From NCBI GenBank assembly GCA_963682055.1, contig OY821746.1, positions 24,432,481 to 24,496,480 on the forward strand: a stretch of 64,000 nt of DNA, given 5' to 3'. The notes below the pieces were generated by a model. It saw nothing but the letters and a program-made list of their open reading frames with translations. It ran no database searches and was not told the DNA's origin. Every line of letters begins with the position of its first letter. Within the stretch, counting starts at the first letter, position 1. Shown in pieces: positions 13,448-25,200 of this stretch. The stretch is from Primula veris (Eukaryota > Streptophyta > Magnoliopsida > Ericales > Primulaceae). A program made the translations under genes and the position numbers.

Positions 13448-13913
13448 TAGCCAAAAAAACATTTTGGAAAGACTTATGATTCCAAACAATAGGGACCAAG
13501 GATCAAAAAGTTAGTCTTTCCAAACAATAGGGACCAAGGATCAAAAAGTTTTTTAAACATTATAGCATTCCACCCGGAACAGACCGTATACCCAATTAAT
13601 GGGTCAGCCACCCATGTAATTACCGAATCACCCATGATGTTGTAGCGGTCTTTTAAAAATTTCTCAAAGTTGCAAAATTTTATGCGGACTACCCATTTCT
13701 TCCAAATAGTGTTGTTCTTGGGTTAACGATCGCCCAAATTATTTCCCCCAAAAATGTTCTATTCCATTCCTTAACTTTTTTAACACCAAGTCCACCTTCA
13801 TCCAACGGTAAGGATATATACGACCAAGCTATTTTCGATCCATACCATTGTAAAACGTCACTTATATTCTTGCATTTTGCACCATTCCAGCATAACATTA
13901 TAAATTGATACAT
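13448..13913 (-). pseudogene. LINE reverse-transcriptase remnant
   Basis: Minus-strand translation from 13913 gives a 74-residue stretch containing AWSYISLPLDEGGLGVKKVK followed by EWNRTFLGEIIW. This is the conserved K(I/V)AW...P...EGGLG(V/L)...WN block at the C-terminal side of plant L1-type LINE reverse transcriptases. After a frameshift the next block (KFLKDRYN...VITWVADP) continues at about 13680-13570. The fragment ends at the copia insertion. It is broken and not functional. A 33-base duplication with TTCCAAACAATAGGGACCAA lies inside, at about 13480-13550. Confidence 0.8.
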
Positions 13914-14180
13914 TTAACAGTTGTAGGTCAGTTACCAAATTCGAAATAGTTAATATGATAGGGTACTAAACGATTTTTTTTTCATTTAGAAATAGAATAG
14001 CAACAAAATTGGCTGTATAAATTGATAGGGTACTAACTGAGTTTTGTTACTAAATTGCAAAAGCTAGGATGTGATAGTACACATGTTTTTTTTTCTAAGA
14101 TCAGCTACATTTGGCTGTATATATAACAATTATAGTTAAAATATATTTAGTTTAGCCTAAAATGTTTACTCAGCAGACTA

Positions 14181-14415
14181 CTCTCTCCGTTCCCATTTAA
14201 TTATTTATTACGAAAATACGTGTAATTTTGACCGATTTATAACTTGTATCAAAATTGTCCAAATGAATTTTTTTTAAATCTAATCATAAAATTTAATATT
14301 TGAACTATATGATCAACTTTTGAAAATTTTCATTCCGACAATTTTGATACAAGTTCTTGGCCGATCAAAATTGCACGTATTTTCGTAATTGACAATTAAA
14401 TAGGAACGGATAGAG
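14181..14415. mobile_element. Stowaway-like MITE, 235 bp
   Basis: Long inverted ends: CTCTCTCCGTTCCCATTTAA on the left, and the reverse complement of TTAAATAGGAACGGATAGAG on the right. The arms continue through ACGAAAATACGTG and TTTTGA(C/T)CG. TA flanks both sides (14179-14180, 14416-14417). Relatives lie at 30899-31127 and 37303-37513. Confidence 0.85.
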
Positions 14416-14417
14416 TA

Positions 14418-15545
14418 GTTCAGAACTAGCTAAAACTAAAGTACTTAATAAGCTATCCTTGATATAGTTATATTTTTTCTAGCAAAAGAGGCTCGCCGTT
14501 ATCAAAATATAATAATTTTTATGGACCCATCCCTTTTACTTTCCCATTCTCTTTTGCTTTTTTTTTTTTATAATCAGAAACCCTACTTTGAAGGTAAACC
14601 TGCTTCGCAGGTGCCAAGATTCGAAGCATATTGATGAGCGTGGTATACTCGGGTACCAATCACTTTTGCTCACCCCTTCACCTTTGCTTGTTAAAAGAAA
14701 ATTAGTCATTTTTTAACAAGAAACCCTAGAAGAGTAGAGAGGCAGATAAAATTGACATAGCTAAACTGGATAGTTAAAATTAACAAATTGAGATTTTTTT
14801 TGTTAAATATGAATAGCATCATACAAAGCGAGATGTGGCTGCTCTAAGCGTACAAGATCTATTTTAAAATTTGTCGAGAATATATTTTGCATCTCCAAAC
14901 TCTATTGTTGGAAATAAAATCCCCCCTCAACCCTTTGTCTTCCCTATTCTCATTAGTATTTATCCGATTTCTAAAGGAAAGATCCAAAATCCATACATAA
15001 CCTAGTAATCAGCTGTTTATTTTCGAGATATACACATTTGCACTAAGCTCCTACCACCTTACCTAAACTAAAAGTGTCCAGTTTCAATAAATGTACTCAA
15101 ATTGAACAAAGGTGATAGTTGAACCGCCAAACAACCTCTATTCATAAACAACGCAATATGGCTAGAAATCTGTATGAACTGGAAGGAATCTTTATCTTGC
15201 TTAAAAGTGTGCATGAAAATTTCCGTCAATTTTTCAGTGTTATGGCACCAGGGTAAAAGCGGGAAGGTGTGTTGTGCTAAAGTAAATTAATTATTGGCAA
15301 AATTAAAAAAGAACTTTTTCAGCCAACTGAATCAAGACTTGAAAGATCATTTTATACATAAAAAACACTAGCAAATTAGAATAGGAACATTGTACATAAA
15401 CTACACCATCGTTCCGGGTCTTCAAACAAAACATTCATAAGATTACACATCATTAAAATGGTTGCCACAAAAAACTCTAAACTATACTAAGGTCTTACTC
15501 TTAAGTTAATTGACAATGCCTAACAAAAGAACAACTAACACGTTC
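14418..15545. other. Intergenic DNA and 3' flank of the DUF630/632 gene
   Basis: There is no gene. About 15300-15545 should hold the 3' untranslated region of the minus-strand gene. At about 14595-14680 the minus strand shows two tRNA-promoter-like boxes (TGATTGGTACCC and GCTTCGAATCT) that may be a decayed SINE. The rest is unremarkable. Confidence 0.4.
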
Positions 15546-18500
15546 TCATGAAGCATGAAGATTACCATTCACATTCTGTGACTGAGTCACCGCCCTCAAC
15601 TTTTGATAAGCATCAACACAGGCATGTGAATACTCTGACATAGCCCTAAACAGCTCGGGTAACCTAATTTTAAGGCTTTGTAATGATTTATCTCGCACCT
15701 GAGCGCAATGTTTCTGGTGAGCTTCCGTTTCATCATCTAACCTCTTCTTCAAGCTCTCCACCAGAAACTGTCTCTCGGAAACCTGAGGGTTCGTTCCTTC
15801 ATTAGTATCAGTTTCGTCACTTGGCGTTCTCTTTTGCATGTACTTCTGATACCAATCGTCAAAAGCCTGGCTCTTTCGGAAATATTCTTTTTTAGTTTCC
15901 TCACATTTCTCTTTCAGCTTCATCTCATCTTCTTGATGGAGAATAATGGTTTTTATCACCGCGCCAAAGGACACAATCGCGCTTTTTGCCAGCTCATCAG
16001 GGAGTTTTTCGAGGTAATCATGCCAAGTGTGCAGGAGAAGTTGGATTGGGGGGGTTTGGGTCCTGGGCGGGGACGAGACTTTCTCTCTCAAGCTGCTTTC
16101 GATAGGAATGAGATTCAGTTTCAACCAGCTGTTAAGAGCTCGTAGGTACTGTTTTTGGTTAGTGACGAGTTTTTCAAATTGTGATTGCCATTCTTGGATA
16201 ACATTGAAGAGCTGAACTGTTCGATCATGGTGGTGCTTTGTGGTTTCTATTGGAGTTCCTGATATTTCTAGAAATTTGAAATCTGTTACTATTGACAATT
16301 GGTTGTCGTGGTGTATGCAGAGAGACTCCCACATCTGCGACATTCTGTAATTACGCAGCTGACTCATTAGTGTTTGTAGAAGTATCTGAAGGTGGTAAAA
16401 CAATTATGTCTAATATACTCTCTCTAGTCTCTAGTGGTGAGGTAACGTGACAATACTACAAAAGTACACCCGCCAAAAAAAAAAAAAGAATTAAACTGTT
16501 AAAGTTAGTTGTAACTTGTAACAAATAACCAAAACAGCCGAAAATTGCTATAAGATGGTAAGGTGACAAAATAGGCTCCACCCTCCGCTTCCCCACAAGC
16601 GTACAAAAACCAAATACAAAAGTAAAAGCAAAAAAAGGGAAGAAAAGAGGAGAATTTTTGGTAAATGAACAATTCCTACTTTGCCTTTTGAAGTCCAGAT
16701 CTTAACTTCACTAATATGGATTTCCATTCTCTTTGAATTATCATTCTTTATGGCTTATGCAAAGATACTTAACTTGATGACTATAACTGGCTGCTACCAA
16801 TATATGGCGCGATTAACTTAAAGTGCAATCCATTTTCATCTTTGTGATAGTTTACTAATATAAAATCAAATACAACTAAAAAGTTAAACAAAGATAATAA
16901 TTAGTTACTACTTGATTTTTCAAGAGTTGTCTCCTGTTAATGGTGAGGTTCCTCTAGCATTAAATAGCAGAAGAATCTGAGACGGGAAATTAATTTTTTT
17001 AACTACCCTACTATTGCCATTAATATCATTGAGTAATCACATACTGCAAGACTTCAACAAACAAATAAAATAAAACCACAAATTACCAAAAGAAAAAGAA
17101 AAGGCACATAAATAGATGTAGTAAAACAATTTTTCCACATAAATTTGCCAGAAAAGGCAATATTATACCTAAGACGTGTTAAATTATAGGATTGCCATCT
17201 CATCTAAAAGCTTAAACTCTCCTATGGTGAGAAGCAATATTAAGCGCTATTACTATCTCAACAACATACACGAACAGATATGCCAAAGCAAGAGATGTTT
17301 CGGGAGAAAACAAATAGGTGTGAATTTACCCATTAGCAAGAGCGACAAGTTTTGGATACAGCTGATCATCGCGTATATGATTCACTTCGGCAACTGTAGA
17401 ATCAAGGGACTGCATATCAACTATGTACTTAGTGTGCAGATGTGTTACAGCTGCCTTTGTTTTCTCCACTGATTCAAAGCTAGCACTACGTTTTTTCAAC
17501 TTGCTCAGCACAGCAACCTTTCTCTGATACTCAAGCTTAATGTGTTCACCTGCCTATTGAATAAAACAAATATAAAAAATCTAACCTTAAAAACTGATAA
17601 CAGTCACAAAAGCTAAGATCATATGACGAAACCATAGCTCTCATGCTTACGGTGTTGCAGGAGAGGTAAATATTACAACTATCTTCCAAAGAAAAAATCA
17701 GAACGGAAAAAGAAGAAGAAGAAAGAAAGAAAGCATAAAACTTGTGATAGAAACATTAACCAGTAACTCTAAGCTTTTCCTAAGCTATTGATTTATTATT
17801 TATCAGTCTGAGCTTATATTTGTTAAAGTAACTTAAACCTAGAAGAGATTTACTACACAAGGCGGGACAGACCAAGCACAACACTCCCAATGGTAATGAA
17901 ATGCAGCAACTTATAAACAACAACCTGAGAGAACGCACCTTCACTTCCTCGTATAGCTTCTTCTCCCATGCAAGTAATTTATCCAGAACTGTAGCATGGG
18001 TCTCATACTCCTCCTCTGCATCAAAATCATTTTTTTGATCCTCATTCCCTGGTGCACCTCTAAATGATCTGTTCCATGTAATAACTTGCATAACCCTTGC
18101 AGCATGGTCTATATGTCCTACAAGACAAAATAGATGGTAAAAAAAAGTTAGTCAACAACGGTAGCAATCAATTCACTGCTACTAAAGTTATCAAGAAGAA
18201 AAATAACATATAATCTTCCTCAACTCAAGCCTCAACACTAAAGGGTAGCGTACTACAAGACAAAAGGAAGTGAAAGAGAACCATATACAGTCCTAGCCCA
18301 AAGATTAGAGGATATTATATTCCAAGATAAAAAAAAAGGTGTAAAAGAACCGTATACAGAATAGACTGAACATTGAAGGATAGCATATGAAAAGATAAAA
18401 AAGAGCAAAAAAGACTCATAAGCCTCTAGATTCCTATTTATTTTAAGTTCTTATTGAATCCAGCAAGGGATAAACAGCATACATGAAACCTTTTGTTCTA

Positions 18501-21500
18501 CTGACAATGTGAAGGACCAATGCTCTAATTATCTTCCTATTTTTGAACCAATCACAACCAGACCATGATTAACCTTTATTCAAAGATATTGAATGGAAAA
18601 AAGAAACATAAAACGTCATCCAGGACCTCCAACTACATTTTGATAACTAAGCTTAAGTAGTATAAAAATACTCAAGTCAGTTTCTTTAGGGATAATGCAT
18701 TTGCAGTTTGATGGACACAGGCAGAAATGTTTGATTCTGGCGGCCTGTTGACCCCAGTAGTATACTCAAAAGAAAAGATGGACAAAATAATTAAGGTACG
18801 TGACCAGATATTTACAATAAAAAGATGTTTCTATATTTCACCAATTGTGTACTAACTTAAGAAGCTACTTTCAGGTTACTTATTAAGCTTACTTATTACT
18901 CAAAGAAAAAATTGATACAGAGTAACATTGAAGAAAAAAAACTGCAGCCACAAATGCTGCATTTTAAAATCCCCCACAAGCACAAAAGCAAATAGTTAAT
19001 TATGAAGTTTGGCGACGCTAGACGTTAAATCTGACATAACACAACCGCGGTACCAGCCAACTGAGTACAGTTATTAAAAATAAAACAAGAGATATGAATA
19101 TATGATTCAAAATAGATTCAATCACCTCTGTTATCAGCAAAGTTAGAATGGTAATGCATTCGAGTAGCTTCAAGCAACTTGGAAACCTCTTGTGCAGCTT
19201 CAGATGCTTTCAAGAAATGATCATCTATATCCCCCAAAGTCTTTAATAAATTCACACTAGGCCCAATCTTACCACCATCTTTCCCCATTTCTCTCCTGAT
19301 ATCCGGAGGTGCAGTCTTGGAGTGAAGAAACTGCTTCTCCATCGTAATAGGTGTCACATCATCCTCTGTATCTATCATCTCCGGTATCCTCTCGGGTGTC
19401 TTTGGCTCAACCTCCTCAACCTTCTGGAACGTCTCATATTCGTCTTCTTCGTTTTCTTCGTTTTCTTCATTTCTTTCCATGTTATCAGCCGTAAAAAAGT
19501 AATCCCAAGCCATTCCTTTAAGCTCAGGAGGTGGCGGAGGCTCTGGAGTCTGCATAGAGTATTTAGACTGAGACGGACCATTAGCGTTGTTTTTCCGGTT
19601 TTTACGCAAATCCAAGTCATCGTTGACATCATCACTTTCCTCATCCTCCTCATCCTCGGCAATGGCGACACTTTTCATCTTTTTCATGTTTTTTGTTACA
19701 GAAAACTCTGGCATAGTGACAGAACGCTGGAGGGGAGTTACCGGGGAGAATGAAGGCAGTGGCGGAGGAGGTGGAGGGAGAGTAGTCTCCATCATAGGTG
19801 GCAGTGGAGTAGAGCTGCTCACTGAGAAATTAGGTTTAAAAACAAAACCACCTTAGTTTAAAACCAAATTTCCTTGAGAAAATAGAGTAATATCATATGA
19901 GCTAAACAAACGTGGAAAATGCTAGTCGTTCCAAGGAATTCTTCAGTACGAAGATATAGGTTGTAATGTAATAAAATGTTTTTCACTGTTTACTTTTCAT
20001 GGTTATTGTGATAAACATTGAAATAATTAGGATTTGGGACTTCCAACCGTCTTAGCTAGCATCCAAATAAATAAATAAATAAAAACCTCTGACTGAGCCA
20101 TCCATGTTTGTAATTCCAATATATGCATTAAACATATGAAAACATACAGAGTATAGATACAAAGAGGAGCAAACATTAAAGAAGCCTACAAATTAAGAAA
20201 AGAACGCGTCAGCCAGAAAATTCCACCATGACTATGAGACATGGAATTGACATTTTCTTCAAAACCAAAACACATACTCCCAAAATCCTTCTTATTTATT
20301 ATGCATATCAATATATCATCAATCTTTACATATACAGTATCCTTAATGACGGTATGTTAGGAAAACAAGAAACAGTACGGGAAAAAAAACTGAATCAATC
20401 CAGCAAAAACAACCTTAATAGATATAAAATAATTGTAATAAGAGAGGGCTATTGTCACAGAAATTAAAATGGCTCCCACATATTTAAACTCTATAAGCAT
20501 ATGCATACTGCATGGCTCCCCATATGATCTTTTTTTATTTTGTTATTACGAAGGGTGCTGAAAGACTAAATTTGTTATATATTGTTAAAAATACACGGTA
20601 AAAAGTCGGATTTGCAATATAAGCGATGCTCCAGTCCCCTTATAAAGAAACTAAATGGACCATTTATGGCACACACTAATGCAGAGAGTTGATCAATGTA
20701 TATCAAGGTAGACCAGTGGACCTCAGTCTATGCGTGTGTCAGATAGTATCTGTGTACCGTCACAATGACAGAACCAGGAATATTAAATGGGAGGGGCCGA
20801 TATTCTATATACATTTTTATACCCTATATGAGTTTTGTTTTCGTAGGGGAAGGGGGGTTATTTCTTCAAGGAAATAGAGTAATATATCATATGTAAAGAT
20901 AAACAAGCGTGGAAAAAGTTACAGTCACTCCAAGGGCTTCTTCGGTACGAAGAAATGAGTTGTAATGTAATAAAATGGTTTTTCACTGTTTACTTTTTCA
21001 TTGTAATTGTGATAAAGATTTTCCCCTTTGTCCAACTAGCTCCACTTTTGTGCTCACTTTACTTCTAACAACGCTCTTAAAAACTCATGTCACTTGCCAT
21101 TCCATTATGAAGTTCGAATCAAATGATGCGACTTGTATTTAAAAAAGAGAGTCTTCCCCTTGCAACAAACCCAACTAGGAACAATTAAGATTTGAGACTT
21201 CCAACCGTCTTAGCAAGCATCCAAAGAAATAAATAAAAAAACCCTCTAACTGAGTCATCCATGTTTGTAATTCTAATATATGCATTAAACATATGAAAAC
21301 ATACAGGATATAGATACCAAGAGGAGCAAACATAGAAAAGCTTACAAAATAAGAAAAGAACGCGTCTGCCAGAAAATTCCACCATGACTATGAGACCTGG
21401 AATTGGCATTTTCTTCAAAACCCAAACATATACTCCCAAAATACTTCTTGTTTATGCATATCAATATAACATCAATCTTTACATAAACAGTATCTTTAAT

Positions 21501-22649
21501 GATGGTATGTTACGAAAACAGGAAACAGTACGGGAAAAAAACTGAATCAAACCTGCAAAAACAACCTTAATAGATATAAAAAGAATTGTAAAAAGCAAGG
21601 ACTATTATCACCGAAATTAAAACAGCTCCCACACAGTTCAACTCTATAAGCATATGCAGACTGAATGGCTCCCCATATGATTTCCTTTTTTGTTATTATG
21701 AAGGGTGCTGAAAGACTAAAATTGATATTTATTGTTAAAAATACATGGTAAAAAGTCGGGTTTCTCTTAGTATGCAATGCTCCAATCCCCTTATAAAGAA
21801 ACTACACAGACCACATATGACACAAACTAATGCAGAGAGTCACTGAGGGCTGTTTGATCAATGTATATAGAGGTAGACCAATGGACCTCGGTCTCTGCGT
21901 GTGTCAAATAGTATTTGTATAAAGTCACACCAGGAATATTAAATGAGAAGGCCTGATATTCGATATATCCTGTATAACCTGCATGAGTTTTTTGTCCGGA
22001 ATAAGGGGCGCTGATTTTTGAAAATTTGATCAAAATATATATAAAAAAAATTACTTTCTCATCATTTTTTTTTATCAAAATAGGGAGGGGGCGCGACCCT
22101 CGACTGTCCCCCCACCTAGTTCCTTCCCTATTCCCACCTAGTTACCTATAGGGAAAGAACTAGGTGGGGGCAGTTGGGGGCCACGACCCCCTATGTTGAT
22201 AAAAAATTATGGAAAGGTAATTTTTTGGATCAAAATCTTAACAAAATAGCGTTCGGCCCCCCTATTTTTACACTCCCCCCTCCATTTTGATAAAAAAAAA
22301 TGATGAAAAGGTAATTGTTTTGATCAAAATCTAAAAAAATAGCGTCCCCCCCCCCCCCCCCCCCCCGCAATTCCCCATAGATAAAGCCCTGAAACTAATC
22401 AGAATATACTAGAGAGAGGGAAAAGAGAGAAAGACCTTGGTGGTGGTGGTGGTGAGGATCGGGATGATGAGACTCTCCCTGGGCGTAATCGCTCAACGCC
22501 GCGCCCGTGTTCTTCATGGCCATGGCGTACCCCGAATGCCCCGATGCGAAGGCGTTCCTCGCTGCGACGGCGTCCTTCATGAAGTTCCTCCTCTCTCTAC
22601 ATCTCGACACCGACTCTTCGTTCTCTATCTTCGACTGCCCACACCCCAT
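15546..22649 (-). CDS. DUF630/DUF632 protein (NRG2/APSR1 family)
   Basis: Five exons with GT/AG borders and matching phases: 22649-22436, 19821-19126, 18117-17939, 17553-17330 and 16344-15546. Together they encode 703 residues. Residues 1-59 are DUF630, starting MGCGQSK, a typical N-myristoylation plus Cys-palmitoylation signal that suggests membrane anchoring. Next come a His-rich stretch (about 62-70), a proline run near 87-93, an acidic stretch, and the family motif PPPPPELKGMAWDYFF (about 166-181). DUF632 begins near residue 262 (LLKTLGDIDDHFLKASEAA) and fills most of the rest, with long charged helices likely to be coiled coil. Family members include NRG2, a nitrate-signalling regulator, and APSR1, which affects root growth under low phosphate. 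Many are annotated only as 'bZIP-like', and the exact role of this paralogue cannot be read from sequence. Length is normal for the family. Intron 1 (2.6 kb) is swollen by repeats. Confidence 0.93.
19866..22020. repeat. About 1-kb tandem duplication in intron 1
   Basis: Copy A (about 19866-20873) and copy B (about 20874-22020) share long colinear blocks, including GTAATGTAATAAAATG, GACTTCCAACCGTCTTAGC, AAAGAACGCGTC, CAGTACGGGAAAAAAAC and AATGCAGAGAGT. By eye identity is roughly 80-90%. Copy B holds an extra segment of about 170 bases (about 21018-21187). Both copies lie inside intron 1 of the DUF630/632 gene. Confidence 0.85.
22022..22366. repeat. Foldback, triplicated motif and C22 run in intron 1
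   Basis: Arms of about 100 bases are inverted around a centre at about 22130: CCCCCCACCTAGTTCCTTCC on the left, GGGAAAGAACTAGGTGGGGG on the right. A TTGATAAAAAA...GGTAATT...GATCAAAATC unit occurs three times. A perfect run of 22 C follows at 22345-22366, only about 70 bases from the exon 1 donor. Probably a MITE with tandem extensions. The C run is a likely mutation or sequencing-error hotspot. Confidence 0.75.
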
Positions 22650-22880
22650 ACCTATATCTACATAGGGAAAATGATGAAAATATACATACTATTGGTACTT
22701 AATTAAAAAAAAAAAAAACACTATAAATTAGTTTTAAAGATTAGTACTCATGCTACATAATGCTACTTCTTTTTAACTCTGATGCTACATTATATGCACC
22801 AAATCTTAAACAAGACTTGAGAATCCGGGTTTTTGAAAATTAAGTATGTTTTTATGTACTAATCAATGATTCTCCCATTA
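22650..22880. promoter_or_regulatory. 5' flank of the DUF630/632 gene, shared with 29959-30214
   Basis: From about 22668, only 19 bases upstream of the start codon, the sequence matches 29959-30214 in the same orientation. Shared blocks include TACATACTATT, ACATAATGCTA, GCTACATTATATG and TACTAATCAATGAT. No clear TATA box could be fixed. Either the core promoter region derives from a repeat, or a copy of it was transposed. Confidence 0.55.
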
Positions 22881-23400
22881 ATCAAGCCCGCAAAAACAAC
22901 CTTAATAAATATACAGATTAGAGAGAGATTGGGAGAAATGCTCTGAAAAATATGTGTTTAATTTAATTTATAGATATGAGAATGTAAAGATGAAAAAGAT
23001 GTGTACTTACAGAATATATATGTTTAATCAAACCCAAAAAAACAACCTTAATAAAATATACAGATTAATAGATTATAGATATATTATAAATAAATAAATG
23101 TGTTTAATTTAAAGATATGAGAATGGAAAGATAACAAAGATATGTACTTAAACAGAATATCTGCTAAATTAATAAAACCCGCAAAACAACCTTAATTTAT
23201 ACTTATTTACAGTAAGAGATTAAGAGATATATAAATATGTGTTTAATTAATAGATATGAGAATGGTAAGATAAAAAAGAAGAAGTGTACTTACAGAATAT
23301 GAGAATGGTTAATCAAACCCGCAAAAACAGCCTTAATAAATATACATATTATATATATATATAGATAGATAGATAGATATAGATATAGATATAGATAAAT
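22880..23400. repeat. Tandem array of about 142-bp units upstream of the DUF630/632 gene
   Basis: Units start at about 22880, 23028, 23169 and 23309 with AATCAARCCCGCAAAAACAA or variants. They continue with TTAATAAATATACA and GATATGAGAATGGWAAGAT, and (except after the last start) reach GTGTACTTACAGAATA. The array ends in (TA)n and (GATA)n microsatellites at about 23346-23398. The unit head also occurs once in each copy of the intron 1 duplication (about 20396 and 21545). Confidence 0.8.
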
Positions 23401-23675
23401 GTGTGTTTGTGATCTGGAGCTAGGGTTTTAGAGAGAGAGTGAGATTGAAATGGAAAGATGACAAAGAAGTGTACTACTACTACAAACATATAGAGATAGA
23501 AAGTGTGTGCACGCGCGAGGGTTAGTGACGTGGAAGCTACTCGCGGGTTTTTGAAATTGTTTTACTTTAACGGTCACATATTCCGAGGCACCACCCCTTC
23601 CTTCCTTCCTACCCATTTTATCTCCCTTTTTTTAAGATCAATTTTCACATTTTGTTCATGTTATTATTTTTATAA
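23401..23675. other. GA/CT-rich stretch, possible distal leader
   Basis: Contains a GAGAGAGAG run and AGCTAGGGTTTTAGAG. On the minus strand it is CT-rich, as plant 5' leaders often are. If the DUF630/632 transcript has an upstream non-coding exon it could start here; nothing in the sequence proves it. Confidence 0.3.
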
Positions 23676-24220
23676 AGATGTAATTTGTTACTAATTGTAA
23701 TCTAGCCAAATACGTGTAATTTTAACCGATTAGATTTTGAAGATATTTCATTTTCGTAGAGGATATTTAGATAGTAAATATTATTAAGATGTAATTTGAT
23801 ATTATGTTGTTACTCGTCGCGCTCGCATTTAATCGTACTTTAGCAAGATTTCAATAATTTTAACCGATTGGATTTTGAAAATTCCTTTTCTTCTCGTAGA
23901 GAATATTTACTTATTTAGATAGGAAATGTCATATATTTTAAGATGTAATTTGATATTGTGTTGCTACTCATTGTGTTCACATTTAATTGTATTTTAGCAA
24001 AATACGTGTAATTTTAACCAATTAGATTTTGAAATTTATTTTCGCACATGATAATTAAATAGAAAATATTATTTTTTTTAAGATGTAATTTGACATTTTG
24101 TTCCTACTCATCAAGTTCACATTTAATTGTACTCTAAGAAAATACGTATAATTTTAACTGACTAAATTATGAAAATATCATTTTCGTAGAGGATAATTAA
24201 ATAGGAAATGTTATTTTTTA
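23676..24220. repeat. Four-copy tandem array built from Stowaway-like sequence
   Basis: Units of about 110-150 bp at about 23676, 23787, 23939 and 24079 each contain AAGATGTAATTTG, CACATTTAATTGTA, AATACGTGTAATTTTAACCG and TCATTTTCGTAGAGGATA or variants. The AATACGTGTAATTTT block is the same as in the inverted ends of the MITE at 14181-14415. This suggests a MITE arm was tandemly amplified. Confidence 0.75.
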
Positions 24221-24234
24221 TATTAAATCTGGTG

Positions 24235-24395
24235 CAAAAGCTCTCGCTATATGTTGGTCCAACAATTGATCAGACCACTTTGAGCCTATTGTAGATAGAT
24301 TAGTTTGAATTTCTGCAATAAACTGCTTCAACGACTCGAACATGTTTGCCAACAACTTTACCATTACACCAACGTTCACCCCTCAAGGATGTACA
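24235..24395 (-). mobile_element. Old, diverged Au SINE
   Basis: On the minus strand the order is GGGGTGAACGTTGGTGTAAT (A box), TGTTCGAGTCG (B box), ATTGCAGAAATTC, and ATAGCGAGAGCTTTTG at the end. This is the layout of the plant Au SINE family, heavily mutated. Compare the better preserved copy at 57820-57975. Confidence 0.7.
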
Positions 24396-25200
24396 GAGTA
24401 ATGATATCTTAGAGTATGAACCAAACGTTAAAATAATAACCCACAAAGGCCACAACACTCTCAATTAAATGTGTTGAGCTATTCGTATTTATGAAGTTGT
24501 TTATTCGCATATGCTAACACATAATCAAATATAATTCAAGAAAGAGATAAAATTCATTACTTAGGAAGAAAGTAGTGTTGTCGGATGATAATGGTCGAAA
24601 CGTTATACGCCAAAAGTGCGCATACAAACAGACTACTAAACTTGTGACTCGTTAAATTATGCAAAAAAATACGTGGAAAAAAACATTGATCAAGGGAAAA
24701 AAAGTACAAGTTGGTCAATATAGTAGCTGAAGAACTAATCATAGAAGAGTGTCTGATCAAAATCAAACCTTGATAGGGTAAATTTAGTAGGAAGCAGCTC
24801 TAATTGAATGGCAAAAGAATGCATAATGGTTAGAAGTAATGAATAAATGCACTTTGCTAATTTCGACAATTATTAGTGAGACGGGATTGAATTGTGTCTC
24901 GTTAAAAAAAATCAACGTAATCCTAGTGAGACAAACCCTTATAATAAACACAAAATAAATACACAAATATTCATTTAGTGAACTCTCTCTCACTTTTACG
25001 TGACAGAATTATGGTATTGTGAATGATCATAATCAGTTATAAGATATGACTATGAGTACTTATTCAAAGATAGCATCTACAAAGTCATTCATAAGCGCAT
25101 ACTCTTCAGTTTTCTCTCTGGAAGCAAAGCTAGAATAGAATATACTTCTTGGAGTTACGGCCATTCATTGGTTTGGCCAACTACTACAAAAAGTTGATCA
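24396..25200. other. Intergenic DNA, nothing recognised
   Basis: AT-rich, with no supported feature. Confidence 0.4.

Noticed and set aside
14595..14680. Possible SINE on the minus strand
   Set aside because: Only two weak promoter-like boxes were seen, with no recognisable family body or end.
19322..19753. Plus-strand open frame of 143 codons
   Set aside because: It lies antisense to exon 2 of the DUF630/632 gene and is a shadow of its low-complexity Pro/Glu codons.
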